Positions 21,701 through 35,659 of a DNA stretch of 64,000 bases are shown one piece after another; positions within the stretch are counted from its first letter, which is position 1, and every line of letters starts with the position of its first letter. Source of the stretch: Gentiana macrophylla (lineage: Eukaryota > Streptophyta > Magnoliopsida > Gentianales > Gentianaceae); the NCBI GenBank assembly GCA_026214975.1, contig CM047813.1:35125871-35189870 (forward strand), read 5' to 3'. Position numbers and translations under genes: made by a program. The notes under the pieces are model-generated. The model saw only the letters and a program-made list of their open reading frames with translations, was not told where the DNA came from and did no database searches.

Positions 21701-22273
21701 CTGCTCCATTTCTTCCTCCATTGGCACCATTTTCTCCATTGACTCTATTTTTGAGTTGTCACTATCTCATCGTGGTCTTGAGGGTAGAATTTCCTTGTCC
21801 CTATCCGTCTCACTTTGATCTTCTTTGTGTGAGCTTACGTCCGTCCACTAGCCTTTCTATCTTTTCTCGAGCTTCTTCTTGGAAAACTTTTCAATCTCGG
21901 GTATGAATCTCTCAAGTTTTGCTACTGAACTCCGTGTAGCGTACTACAACAAACAAAAAAAAGAAAAATTTACTTACTTGCCTCGGCGGCTGTTACACTC
22001 GCTTGGCAGACTTGAAAATATACAGACTCTGACTATTGAATCAACTCTAACCGAACATGAATGATTCCGTTAATTTCCAGAAGCCTCGCAGTTGCGATAG
22101 GGCTCTCGCAATTTTGAGCCGAATTTTCCAAAAAAGAACAGAACATATCCTGTTACGACTTAATATTCATAGACTGCTAAACAGACTCAAAAAATAGAAA
22201 CAAAATAATTTACAGAGAACAAATATATACAAATTCTCAATCTTAAAATAAAAGGTATTCTTGACACGAGTCC

Positions 22274-22293
22274 CCGACAATGGTGCCAAAAAC
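22274..22293 (-). other. Element W primer-binding site
   Basis: On the minus strand TTTTTGGCACCATTGTCGGG follows the LTR end. It is a variant of the TGGCGCCGTTGCCGGGG site complementary to the 3' end of tRNA-Asp used by many plant gypsy elements. Confidence 0.8.
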
Positions 22294-24134
22294 CTTTATG
22301 CGTCGTGGTTGTCCGATCACGAACTACTAGAAATAGTACTAGATCTATCGCAGTATAATGAACGATGTGGCAAGGGTCGAATCCACAGAGACTCGTAAGA
22401 CACGAATTAATCAAGATTGAGAACACAAAAACGGTCTACGATCAACAATGGTGCAGAAAAGTAAACAATGGTGACAATCAACATGATGACAGTCAACTTT
22501 ATACTTATTATCATATCAATTACCCCCAATACTTGCTTAAAAGGGTTATAATTGATTTAGAATTGTATATCTCGTGCATGAATTACACGTTAAATGATTT
22601 ATGATTAGCTATCTTGCATTTAGTCGATTTATTGCGTGATTTGGTATTACAAGTCCTGTTTTATTGGATATCTTAGGAATGGACTTGTGGACGCAAGCTA
22701 AATGGCCGGATTGCAGGAGCAAACTATCACATAATGGGCCTAGACATGAGAGAAAGTGTTGGACGCTGATAGGGCAGAAAAAGGCCCCCTGGCCCAGGCC
22801 AGTGGTGCATTCGCCCGGTCGGGCCTCAAGGAACGCACCGAATTTTGTAGACACGCTATTAAAGTAGGTTAGGGTTTAGAGATGTCATTAGGTCGGCTAG
22901 GGCTTCTCCCTAATTCGGTTTTCGTCTCCTATTTAAGCTAATCTTGGTCAAACACAAGGGGAGAGACTACTTTTCGCAATATAATATATATTACAATTCC
23001 GCATTATTTCATCTTTCAAGAGAGTTTTCTTGAAGATCTATTGCGATGTGAGTATTCTTTTGTTTGTTATAGTTTTCATTATGTAATAATTCTCCCTCCC
23101 AATCTTTATTTATTGTTTGAGTTCATTCTTCATAACAAACGATATGAATCTTCGAATACGCTTCGAGGGAATATTCATCTTTGTTGATGAGGATGAATAT
23201 TCCACGAATCCTTGTTGTCGGTGAATCATAGATGAATTCAATATGAATCATGAACGTGTTTTTATCCGATTTATATAATTTCTTTACTTAAACAACTAAT
23301 TAATCTATTACGTCCAAAAATGCTGAAATCCTGTATTGCGCCGAGCTCGCCCGGGCGGCGGTCTTTACTGCCTACGCGAGACACCTAGTTTTCACGATTT
23401 CAGAGGTATGTCTTCGGCTACGTTTGGTTATCTGGTTTAATCCATGTATAATTAGAATTGTCCAATCTATTTATCCGTTTTCGTAAATTAATATGAAAGA
23501 ACTAAAAGTTGAAGTATTAATTATGACATAGATAATCGATCATCTGGGAGGTGCGCTAGCCCATCCACAATGGCTGCCCAGATGAAGAACACGGTTTATA
23601 CGGCGTCTCCAGTTTAATATGCATGTCTATTATATGAAGTTCTAGCTTGTAATCAGTAGAAACGTAATTAGGCATAGGGGTCTACCGTCCGTCCACAGAG
23701 TAGAACCATGATGACGGTCAACTTGGTATCATGTTTTGCCACCAACTTACCCCATATTTGTGTTTTCAATGGGGATAATATGTATGAAATCATGGGTTAA
23801 TTAGTTAAATATGATTAAGCCACATCCGGGGTGTCTAAATTGGTATTATGCGTATTAACTATGTATTTTATGCGTTATTTGCTAGAAATAGAAGCTACTA
23901 TGTGTGCTATGGTTTTATTGAGAGATGAACGAGTGTTTGGAGCATCATTTGGGTTGAATGTGTGAATCAATTGATAAAGAACGGAACAGAGCTAAAGGTT
24001 GAAGTGTTTCGAGTGGAGATTGGTGACGAAACTTGGGCCTAGCATTAAGGATTGGGCCTAGGGTATTCCAGAACCTTCCATGTTATGTTGGCGTAAGAAA
24101 AATTACAAAAATACCCTCAATTAATCGGGAGTTG

Positions 24135-25946
24135 TGATGACGTGGTAAATCAGGTTATAATATACTTGACCACCATAAACCAATACTAGCAAGAGGACTA
24201 GGCCCATCGTAATATAGCTATAGTGAATCAAGGTCGATCCCACAGGGAACCAATTGTGGATCATCTTATATACAAACAATTAATTAAGCATGTCAAGGAC
24301 ATAGAGACGGTCTACGACCAACATAAGACAAGAAAAGTAAAGACACGACTCGACACAACGTAATTAACCTCCCCAATTATAGTCTTTATCGTTTGGACCT
24401 AGATAATTTATATAATAAACTGAACTTATTAACTGTCAATCCGCTTGTATCTATCTTAGATTGGCTACGGGAGTCATCCTCTTTAACTTGACTTAGCACC
24501 GGTAGGTCACTAGATCACTGTGATATTGTTACGTGACTTCGCCTTTTGGTGCCTCCATCTCATATAACTCACACGCTTACGACTCTGGGATGCCGATATT
24601 AACCATACACCTCGCCTCAGCAACATTCCTATGGTGAGCGTGCTTCCTAAACGATCGCTCAAGCCCTCGTCCAACTAACAATTACCTTTTAGGTCTCATG
24701 CTAGTTTACTTAACTACGTATAACTAGGTGACGTCAATTCCTAATACAAAACCTACCTAGATCTCATTGAAAGCCCCGGAAGATCATTCATGAGCCGACC
24801 TAGAGCCCTATATTGGTATTTCCTAATCGTGACGCTAATTAAAGCGGACGAGCAACGTGGCCGTGGCCCATACCTACCGAGATAATAAATCCTACTAAGC
24901 TAAACCTACCATAAAGACGTGGCGGACTAACTAATAGACAAATAGGGGCTCGGGTCGACCGAAAGATAGACACTCGGTCGACCGAATGATTCCATTCGGT
25001 CACCCAAACGATTTCATCCCAGATTACATCCTAGAATATATTTCTCAAATGCGTTTCATCATACGAATGATTAAACAAGAACTCAGTAAAGAAATCATAT
25101 AAACTACTTAGATACACATTAATTAAACCAAGCGATTCATGAATAGACGTTAAACATATGACGTAGGTTATGGGACCCTCATAGACAAGGCTTCACCACA
25201 TCCCTAACGTCATAGCCTAGATCTACATCATCTAGCTATGAATTAACTAACTCAAACGATAAAACATAATTGGAAGGGATTAATTACTTAAAATAAAAGA
25301 AACAGAAAATAAAGGCTTACATAATTGCAAACCTTTAAATTGCTCGGAAACCTTCACATTATTCTACATTGTATCAAAGTTGTAATATTGAAGAAAGAAC
25401 GAAGGGATGTGTTGGTGTCTAAGGTGTGTTTTACAATTCTCGTAGTCGCTTGCTTATATAGAGGTTTTTGCCGACTTAGGGTGGTTCTAGAAGATAAGCA
25501 CGATATAAGCCGGAAACCGCCCGGTGACACTTTCGGTCGATCGAAGATCTTCACTCGGTCGATCGAAGCATTAGGCTCGGCCGACCGAACCTAGAAATAC
25601 CCGTTGCACACGTTTTCTTCGCTTTGCCTTGCTCCCCATCGCACGCTTGCATGTCGATCCGATTAATCTCTCATTTAATGCTCCGATTTCCTTCCTTCCT
25701 TATCTTGAGATAATTGATTGAGTGACACTAATCTTCTCGATTTGTTGTGATCTCGCAAAATCAATAATTATCGCACAATAAATCGGCTTTAAATAATAAA
25801 AACAGCTAAATACCAAATATCATATTAATAATCACTTATCATTAAATAATAAATATAAACATATGATTTAATATGAAATATATATTATTAATCTCGATTT
25901 AAGGTCAACGTTGATGACTTTTACGGGTATAAATTGACCGTCATCA
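24135..25946 (-). repeat. Element L 3' LTR
   Basis: Near-identical to 29905-31712, apart from scattered one- to three-base differences. Minus-strand TATA-like CTATATAAGC at 25452-25461, with CGGTCGATCG/GGCCGACC blocks upstream (25532-25592) and downstream (24951-25005). Confidence 0.92.
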
Positions 25947-28900
25947 ACTACCCCCCACTTAGACTTTGATCGTCCCGAACAAAGCATCAATAAGTCATTT
26001 CCCAAGACAACATTTTCTATGGTCAAATCATACTTACGCAAGAAACTCAAGTCAACTCATACTAGTCATGCTCATAAGATATCCATTATTCACTACTCAC
26101 TATGAATCAAGTGATGTGTGCATGTGCATTTAGTTTTATATATTCGTAGCAAGATTAGAGTTTATGCCAACTTCGTAATCTCAACCTACCAACCTCAAAG
26201 ATTCATACTTCAAGCCTTTAAATTTTTGAAGCACTAGAGCAATAAGCAAGAGCGTATCTATAGGGTTTTGGACTTGGAGACCGAGTACTACTCAAAGCCT
26301 CTTAAAGAGTTGAATATTTTTCATATCTTCATATTTTTCAAATACTATAAATCTCAAGGAAGAAAACTTTTAAAGTATCCCCTATCTTAGATCATGTATA
26401 GCATCGAATATTACCACAAGTCGGGGCTACTTTGGTAATGTTACTACAAGCCCAGTGTCTAACATTTTGCTAAAACACAGTGCACGTCTCAAGCTTATTA
26501 CTCCGCTTTTGTTGGCAAGAAGATAAGAATACATCACCCAATAAGTATCGTCACTAAGTCTACATAACCAATCATCTATGCAATGTACACATAATTTCTT
26601 CATTATTATGATTTTGCGCGGTATACTCGATTCATTTATTGAGTAATTGAATAATAAATAACTACTCGCAACAACCAAAGATGAATATCCTTAAATTTAC
26701 TTAGCATAAGTATAAAATGATCACTTACTCATGAAACTTGGTTTATTTCCTATCAATTCTTAGCTAGGAACTCACAATTCTAAGGGTACGAGATACGTAA
26801 TATGGTATTTATTCAATTTTTTCAATCATGTGCCGTTTCATTCAAATTTCAATTATAACATAACATGACATAACATGGCGCTAAGTCTCCTACCCCCCAC
26901 TTAAACATGGCATTGTCCTCAATGACAAAAATAAATGAGAAGTTAAGAAAAAGACTTAGCTCTGGAAACGGCTCTCAAGTAAAGGAAAAGATCGGAGTAA
27001 ATTTCAAAGACGTCGTGGAGAAGCAAGTGAAAACTCAGATAAGGCATGCACTCCACAAAACCGTTAATAACACCATGTCTATGGATGTTATAAAATAATG
27101 TGGCGATGTGAGGTATAAATACCGAAAACAGCTTTAAGCCACTTTATTTTATACAACCAATGACAAAGGAAACCAAAAAGAAAAATACTAAATAGAAAGA
27201 AAAATAAACAAGCAACTAAAGATGGTGGTCTTCATCTACAACCTCCACCGCCTAAATATTCTTAAAACCGGTGGAAGACAAAGATCAAAAGCATTACCCG
27301 ACGTGGGAAAACACGAGGTGACTCGATCGAAAAGGTATTCAATCCAGAAAAGAGAAACTTGGTAAGGTATAACAGATTGAATGCGACCTATTGGCTAAAG
27401 ATAAAATCAAATACTTAGCGATAAACATCTCGCTTGCATTGGATATCAACAACTTAGGAGATGTAGCTACTCCTCAAATTACTAATAACCCAATGTATCA
27501 CGTAAAAGTCATAACCGTCATCAACAAGGTCGGATCGGTGAGATAATGTAGAACAAAACGGATCATCTAGAAATGCCGGAATAGACGGAAAAATGTGAAA
27601 TTTAAAACTTCCGGTAGAAAGATAAGTCGATGTGATCAAACCAAAAACTCTTTGAAGTCTAGCTAGAATCGAGCTACACTTCCCAAACCACGATCATGAA
27701 AATCAAAATGATAAAAATAATCATTAAGGCTTAGCAATATTCAAATTCCACAACACAAAGGTATTTTGTAAACAAAATGGAGGTTGAGAGTATGATGGGT
27801 TTAGAAAAAGATACACATAAGGAGGGTAAGAAAAGATAAAGGGTGGGTAAGAAAGAGAGGCGATGAAAGAAAGAGAGGCGATGAAAGAATGGTTAGAAAT
27901 GTGAACTGTTAAAGGCGATTGGTGAGAGGATTGAAAAGGTTGAAGGGTGAAAAGTATAAATGAAAGGATACGGGTAGTTGCGTAAATGAATTACACCACT
28001 TTGAATTTTCACTTGGATCACCATTCTAAAAGATTTTGGAAGTTGACCAAAATTGTTCTTGTTCGCACCAATCATTCTCTCTGTTACATTTTCGATGAAT
28101 TCTCAAGCTCTCTTAATGCTTCCATCTTAAGGTTGATTGCTAAATTTCCTTTTCTTTAGCAATTTCTTGACTCTCCTATGGAACTCTAATTCACGTGGCC
28201 TATATTGAGTAAAAAGTTTTGCACATCCTTAGCCCAATGGCCATCGGAACACGGCAAAATAAAAACCTCAACATATTTCACGTTACTCTTATTTGACTCA
28301 AAGAAAACAAAACCTATAATCCTAAAAAGAAATCCTAAGGGTTTTAAAGAAGTAGTTCTGAGTTTAAAGTCCTCAGCTCGACTATCCAAAAGTATCCTTG
28401 TCACTCATTATTCTTGGATCGCTGCACCTTGACCTCTGAGCATTATATGAGGTGGGCTTGTCGCTTTTGTGGATTAATACTTTTCCTTTGGTTGTGAGAC
28501 CTAGGAAACGACATTTATCCATACCATTTATCCAAAGCTCTTACCTCGGCTCTCGTTTTAGGAATTAGTGAATTCTAAGAAACTCGGTTAAAAGTACGGT
28601 TTTGGCCTTGACAATAAGAAACAATGAATCAAAGTACTCCGAATAAGGTCGGTTATGTAGGCAAGCCTACGCCGTCTTATTCGTTGGGACATATGTGACA
28701 GTTCAGGCCAATCCGTCAAGATTAAGCCCCGTTTAGCCCGAAGGCTTATCGGCTATGCTAAGTCTTGTTGAACTGCCAGAACGCACATCACACGTGGAGG
28801 AGTTGATTGAGCCGAAGCTCGGTTGAACTCGCCCACCATGGTTAAACCATTTCCAACCTATGTACAAAGATTCTTCGATTTCTAAATTGTCACCCAAAGC

Positions 28901-29904
28901 GTAATCTCGTTTTTGTTTAAGGTGGGTTCACCGAGAGGCCATCACCATAAAACTCAACGAAAGCAGAAGATGGTGTTCTCTCAAAACTCAAAGTCTTCTT
29001 TAGATTGCGAATGCTTAAACTACACAATTTGTTGCTCCCATGGCCAGTAGAAGCAATCTCATGCATAGGACAATGAGATTTTAACAGAACTACGAGGAAC
29101 TCTTTTTTCACTGCTTCCTTTCAACGACTACATGATTTCTTACACCCTCTAGATGAGACAGATATGGGGCAAAACCTTCGACACTAATAAAATTATTCTT
29201 ACAAACCAACTCCGGGCTAAGATTCATACTAAGGTTCATGTATAGGCTAACTTATGCTCAAAAAACCAAAAGTTAGTAAAACATAAGCAAAAAAGGGTAG
29301 TACCTTGCCTTCAACATTGTACCATGAAGAATTTAAGCCTTTAAAAAAAATTTCGGAGCCATCTTGGTGCTTTAAAGGTATTGCTTCCATCGCTTTTCCC
29401 ATCTTAGATTCGTAGCTCCACATGTTTGTTTGGGTTATTTTCAATACCATAAAATTAATGACTTGGATTATTGCTTCCTGGTTTCGCAAACGTAAGAAAA
29501 ACAAAACAAATGGACCGTAGGCTCGATTTTAACATGGTTTCCCATGCTGCTATCAGACCTACGGATTAAACATACGGGGATAAACAGACACGCGAAATTC
29601 CAGACTCGAAAAACACAAATCAGAAACCGTGTAAACAGAACAGAACAAGAACAAAACAAAACAAAAATTCTAAATTCTCGGTCGACCGAATGAGGTCTCT
29701 CGGTCGACCGAATAAATTTTTTTTTTAAAATTTTTTTTTAAAATTTTTTTTATTTTAAGAATCTGGAATTTTCGAGATGAGCGAGACAACCTGAGGGACT
29801 CAAAACGTAAAACAGACTTTAAAATGCGAAAAACTTGACATGAATAAGAAAATTATTTATATATAAAATTGACCGTTGGTTCCCCGGCAACGGCGCCAAA
29901 AACT
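25947..29904 (-). other. Element L interior, no recognisable protein
   Basis: Only short open frames. A second purine tract AAGTGGGGGGTAGG lies near 26889-26902 next to GACAATGCCATG. Two CGGTCGACCG palindromes lie at 29679-29710 in the leader, about 200 bp after the PBS, followed by an A/T-homopolymer stretch (29716-29758). The segment around 28340-28400 resembles 61270-61310 in element V. Confidence 0.7.
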
Positions 29905-31712
29905 TGATGACGTGGTCAATCAGGTTATAATATACTTGACCACCATAAACCAATACTAGCAAGAGGACTAGGCCCATCGTAATATAGCTATAGTGAATCA
30001 AGGTCGATCCCACAGGGAACCAATTGTGGATCATCTTATATACAAACAATTAATTAAGCATGTCAAGGACATAGAGGCGGTCTACGACCAACATAAGACA
30101 AGAAAAGTAAAGACACGACTCGACACAACGTAATTAACCTCCCCAATTATAGTCTTTATCGTTTGGACCTAGATAATTTATATAATAAATCGAACTTATT
30201 AATCTGTCAATCCGCTTGTATCTATCTTAGATTGGCTACGGAGTCATCCTCTTTAACTTGACTTAGCACCGGTAGTCACTAGATCACCGTGGTATTGTTA
30301 CGTGACTTCGCCTTTTGGTGCCTCCATCTCATATAACTCACACGCTACGACTCTAAGAATGCCGATATTAACCGTACACCTCGCGTCTCAGGCAACATTC
30401 CTATGGTGAGGCGTATTTCCTAAACGATCGCTCAAGCCCTCGTCCAACTAACAATTACCTTTTAGGTCTCATGCTAGTTTACGAACTACGATAACTAGGT
30501 GACGCCAATTCCTAATACAAAACCTACCTAGATCTCACTGAAAGCCCCGAAGATCATTCATGAGCCGACCTAGAGCCCTATATTGGTATTTCCTAATCGT
30601 GACGCTAATTAAAATCGACGAGCAACGCAGCCGTGGCCATACCTAATGAGATAATAAATCCTACTAAGCTAAACCTACCATAAAGACGTGGCGGACTAAC
30701 TAACGTAGACAAATAGGGCTCGGTCGACCGAGCATAGACACTTTCGGTCGACCGAATGATTCCATTCGGTCACCCAAACGATTTCATCCCCAGATTACAT
30801 CCTAGAATATATTTCTCAGCGTTTCATCATACAGAACAGATTAAACAGTAACTCGTAAAGAAATCATATAAACTACTTAGATACACATTAATTAAACCAA
30901 GCAGATTCATGAATAGACGTTAAACATATGACGTAGGTTATGGGACCCTCATAGACAAGGCTTCGCCACATCCCTAACGTCATAGCCTAGATCTACATCA
31001 TCTAGCTATGAATTAACTAACTCAAACGATAAAACATAATTGGAAGGGATTAATTACTTAAAATAAAAGAAACGTAAAATAAAGGCTTACATAATTGCAC
31101 TTTTAAATTGTCGGAAACCTTCACATTATTCTACATTGTATCAAAGTTGTAATATTGAAGAAAGAACGAAGGATGTGTTGGTGTCTAAGGTGTGTTTTAC
31201 AATTCTCGTAGTCGCTTGCTTATATAGAGGTTTTTGCCGACTTAGGGTGGTTCTAGAAGATAAGCACGATATAAGCCGGAAACCGCCCGAAGGCGACACT
31301 TCGGTCGATCAAGATCTTCACTCGGTCGATCGAAGCATTAGGCTCGGCCGACCGAACCTAGAAATACCCCGCTTCACACGCTTTCTTCTTTGCCTTGCTC
31401 CCCACTCGCACGCTTGCATGTCGATCCGATTAATCTCTCATTTAATGCTCCGATTTCCTTCCTTCCTTATCTTGAGATAATTGATTGAGTGACACTAATC
31501 TTCTCGATTTGTTGTGATCTGCAAAATCAATAATTATCGCACAATAAATCGGCTTTAAATAATAAAAACAAATAAATACCAAATATCATATTAATAATCA
31601 CTTATCATTAAATAATAAATATAAACATATGATTTAATATGAAATATATATTATTAATCTCGATTTAAGGTCAACGTTGATGACTTTTACGGGTATAAAT
31701 TGACCGTCATCA
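29905..31712 (-). repeat. Element L 5' LTR
   Basis: Partner of the copy at 24135-25946. Same TATA-like element at about 31219-31229 and the same motif blocks at 30719-30770 and 31301-31357. Confidence 0.92.
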
Positions 31713-32771
31713 AGTTGCCGCCGATTAATCGAGCCCTGAATCTTCCGTAAACGCCTTTTTTGTCCTCCAAGGATTAAGTTTTACCCTAAGTCGGTTTATA
31801 CACCTATATATGGCCATCAGAGCTGCGGATTTGTAATCAATCTAATCATTCAATCATCTATTCAATCATTATTCTTGTTCTTTCTTTCATCAACTAGATA
31901 CAATGTAGTCTTTTGGTGAATAAAGTCTTCTTTTATTTTCTTCTTTTCTTCTTGCAAATAAGTCATGAGTCTTTCATTATTGAATTGTGCTTGGTTTACG
32001 ATCATTATGGATCGATAAGAATCGCCGGAGAGAAATGGGATTGAGGAGTAGATCTGTTCTTTGTTATGGGTAAGATCTATTCTAATGTTTTATTTCATAT
32101 CTTAGATTCATTATTGTTCTTGTGATAGATCTAGATTACGCTTGCATGTAATCAACTATGAATTAATTAAATGAACCTTAATCTTTATTATTCGATTCGC
32201 TCATATTATACGCAGAATTATGGGTTGCGTTCTATCGATTAGATGACGCCTTTATCGATCGATCGAGACACCTAGTAAATCCTAATTTTGTGGTTCGGCG
32301 CCAAATATGTTGATCAACAGGATTAATTAAAATGATTAATTAGGTCTGGCCAATCTAATATTTGTACATCATAAATTAACATGAAGGACTGTTAGTGAAG
32401 TGCTAATTAGGACATAGTCTTGATGGATCCATAAGAACGCGCTAGTCATAGTCGATAGTCGCTAGTAGGAGGTTCTCGGTCTTGAGCCGTATCTCTAAAA
32501 CTTATTAAGCATGAACTAATACAAGCAACGAAAGAGGTTAGTTGCATATAGATTGTCTCATTGTCATTCTTACAAGTAGAAGTAGATAGGGTTAAGAGAT
32601 TTCACCCGTAGCTTAATTACACAAACGGATCATGTACGGATTAAGGGAGATTAGTTACTCATAGTTTGGTTAATGCCTTTTCAATATATGATTGACCATG
32701 GGTTATTTGCATCTATTTTATTTAATGTTTATTTATGTTGGTCAATGACCACCCCTATCCGGTTAACCTAT

Positions 32772-33597
32772 TGATGACGGTCAAATTGATAGCATTATTT
32801 ACCAATAATCTACCCTGAATTTGTGTTCTCAATGGGGATAATATGTATGAAATCATGAGTTAATTAGCTAAATGTCATTCAGCCACGTCCGGGGTGACTA
32901 AATTGGTATTATGCGTATTAACCGTGTATTTTATGTGTTATTTGCTAGAAATAAAAGCTACTATATGTGCTATGATTTTATTGACAGATGGACGAGTGTT
33001 CGAAGCATAATTTGGGCTGAAGGAGAGAGTTAATCGATAAAGAACTTAAAGGAGCTGAAGGTTGAAGTGTATCGAGCGGAGATTGGACCTGAGAATCTGA
33101 TTGGTGATATTTCAATGCCGTTTCCGAAGCCGTACAAGACGAATTGGGCTTGGACTTCTACATGAAAGTTGTAGGTCTTGAAACAAGTATTCTAACACAC
33201 TTTGAATCACCCAAATCGGAGTTGCGTAGGCCAAGTTATGGTCCAAATACCGGGCCGGGCCTAGGGTATTCAAAGTTAAGTCGGCGGAAGAAAAAGACAA
33301 AAATACCTCGGTAAACCGGGAGTTACCCGCGGTTTACCGAGCCCCAGAATCTTCCAGAAATGCATTTTCTTGTCCTCCAAGCATTGGGTTTACCCCTAAT
33401 TCGGTTTATACACCTATATAAAGTCATTCAGAGCTGCGAAATTGTATTATCAATCAATTTCATTCATTCTTCACCTCTTTTCTAGTTTTACATCAATTAG
33501 ATACAATGTAGTCTTTTGGGAATAAAGTCTTCTTTTATTTTTTTTCTTTCAAATAAGTCATGATTCTTTCATTATTGAATTGTGCTTGGTTTACGAT
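32772..33597 (+). repeat. Element X 5' LTR, first part (U3, TATA, part of R)
   Basis: Interrupted by Y at 33598 and resumes at 49201. TATA box CCTATATAAAG at 33413-33423. A perfect 12-bp inverted repeat CTCGGTAAACCG / CGGTTTACCGAG lies at 33307-33342. Confidence 0.9.
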
Positions 33598-35445
33598 TGA
33601 TGTATGAAAAATATATGATCAAATTATAAGACTTTTTATTATTATATTTATGATATTTTAGTATAATTTCATATAAATGCATTAAAAACTTATAAAAATC
33701 ATAGTAGTTATAATTAGATGCATAAGTTATAGAAACGATAAAAATGATAGTTTTTTATCGATTTACGCTTGGTGTTTTGTTGAGTTTGTTGCGAGATCGG
33801 ATGTTTACCGAGATCCCAAAATATGACATACTTTGAAGTATAAATCATGAGTTTTTGTGGGATAAAAGATTATGCCAAAATCTAACAACTTTGAACAGAT
33901 CAACTGTTTTAATGTTTCTACCGTAACTCATCTTCAACGGACATTTGATCTAACTTAGAGGCATTTTCAGAGAAAAAGTCCTTGATAAAAGTTGTAGGCC
34001 TTCAAAAGAGCTTTCCAACGAATATCAAATCATGTCAATCTGAGGTCTACAGCTCGAGATAGGTTTTTATGAACAATGATATATGTTGTATGTCCGCACG
34101 CGCGCGGAGAAGGCCGAATATTACGTAAAAATCTCTCAAATCGGGCCCACAAATCTCGACAAGGGAATATATATCGTGTAGCCGGCACGCGCCGTGTGGT
34201 GGTCCGCACGCGCCGCCTTGTGGTACACTCTATAAATACCCTCAAATGCAACCATTTTGAGATGTACCAAGGCATATATCTTTCTTCTATATGTCTCTAT
34301 AGTTTCGTTTTGTTGTTTTTAGTTAAATAAAAGTCATGCGCGGCACTCTGCCGAATAATGTCAGTAGTATAAAGTATCGTTATAATGCTTAGAGGATGTA
34401 TCAAGGCTCATTGATGTCAAGGAGTTGCTATTTCCGGAGGATACAACTCAATGCTTCGATTGTAACCTGGTAACTTTTCTAATGTATTTATGTTTATGTA
34501 GTATTTGTAGTATCTATATATTACTTATAATGATATTAGGCTAACTTAGTATCTAGCCAAGATATGAAATTGGATTAGTATTATCTTTTTAGGGAAATGG
34601 ATGATGACTATACTAAAAATTGGATAAAAATCGGTTATAATGAATCTCTTTCTATATTCGTATTGAATTAGCTACTTGATATGAAAGAATTCATAATCTA
34701 ATTATGAATTGACGCCTCGTAGTTAGGTTATGAACTCGTTAATAGAAAGACCGGAGGGTAAAATTGGCCGAGTGAAAACGTGACAACGGAATCCGATTTC
34801 CTAAACCGGGGGTAGATTTGTTTCGGGAGAAACAAACTCTTATTGAAATATGTACTCGAGAGATTATTACGCTTTAATTCATTTGTTTAATTGACATACC
34901 TTAAAATTGGCCGAATGACAAAACGGGAGTGACCCATGCTTGAGGATGACCTTGGACAAATGATTGGACATATGACAATTTCGGATGCTCGTGTGAGAAT
35001 GAATTGTTTAGTTTAGAGTGCACCGTTTAGTATAATTGATTTAACTTAAAATAAAGATCGAGCACATCCAATTTCACTAAAAGATATAAGGATTCAATAA
35101 CATATTCTTGGCTAGTCTATAATTATAATATCTATCTCCTCCTTAGATATTGTTTTGGTACTATATATACTTATATCTATATATATATATGTATTGCTAT
35201 ATATCTATATATATATTTATATACTTATATATATCTCTGTTTTAGTTTTATGCTTTGTTAGTTTAGAGTTTGGTTGGATGATAAAATTAAGACTTAGATT
35301 GAGATAATAACAGCTTTCTTGGTGTTTAATCACACGGTGAATTACCAAGTTTTCCTCGAGGATCGACACCGACTCATCACTCTATCACTACAATTTGACC
35401 CGGTACACTGCCGGTAAGGATTGATAGCATAGAAAAGGTCCGTCG
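33598..35445 (+). repeat. Element Y 5' LTR
   Basis: Contains three GCACGCGC blocks (34093-34107, 34183-34193, 34204-34215) followed by TATA CTATAAATACC at 34230-34240. A TA-rich stretch lies at 35160-35230. Confidence 0.93.
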
Positions 35446-35659
35446 GCTTAAATGGCGCCGCTGTCGGGAACGACGCTAATTCATTGTGTTCGAATGATTT
35501 CTACTTATATTAACTCAAAAGTCTCGAGGATAAGTCAACACTCTTCTTACCCCATTTCTATTTTCTTTTTCGTTGGTACTTACCTAATAAGTAAGTTACC
35601 AATCTTTACTTTTATCGATTTCAACTATTTTCGGTTTTCGTTAGTTGATGACCGTAAAG

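Larger units (their letters stand above)
24135..31712 (-). mobile_element. Element L: 7.6-kb large non-autonomous LTR retrotransposon
   Basis: Two direct LTRs of 1.81 kb (24135-25946, 29905-31712) begin TGATGACGTGG and end GACCGTCATCA. A 5-bp duplication AGTTG flanks it (24130-24134, 31713-31717). On the minus strand a tRNA-Asp-type PBS (TGGCGCCGTTGCCGGGGAA, 29882-29900) follows the 5' LTR. The purine tract AAGTGGGGGGTAGT (25947-25960) precedes the 3' LTR. The 4-kb interior has no gag, protease, RT or integrase on either strand, so it must use another element's proteins. It split the LTR of X1. Confidence 0.92.

Noticed and set aside
24135..25946. Large tandem or segmental duplication with 29905-31712
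   Set aside because: The two copies have TG...CA ends, PBS and PPT at the inner borders and one outer 5-bp duplication, so they are LTRs of one element.
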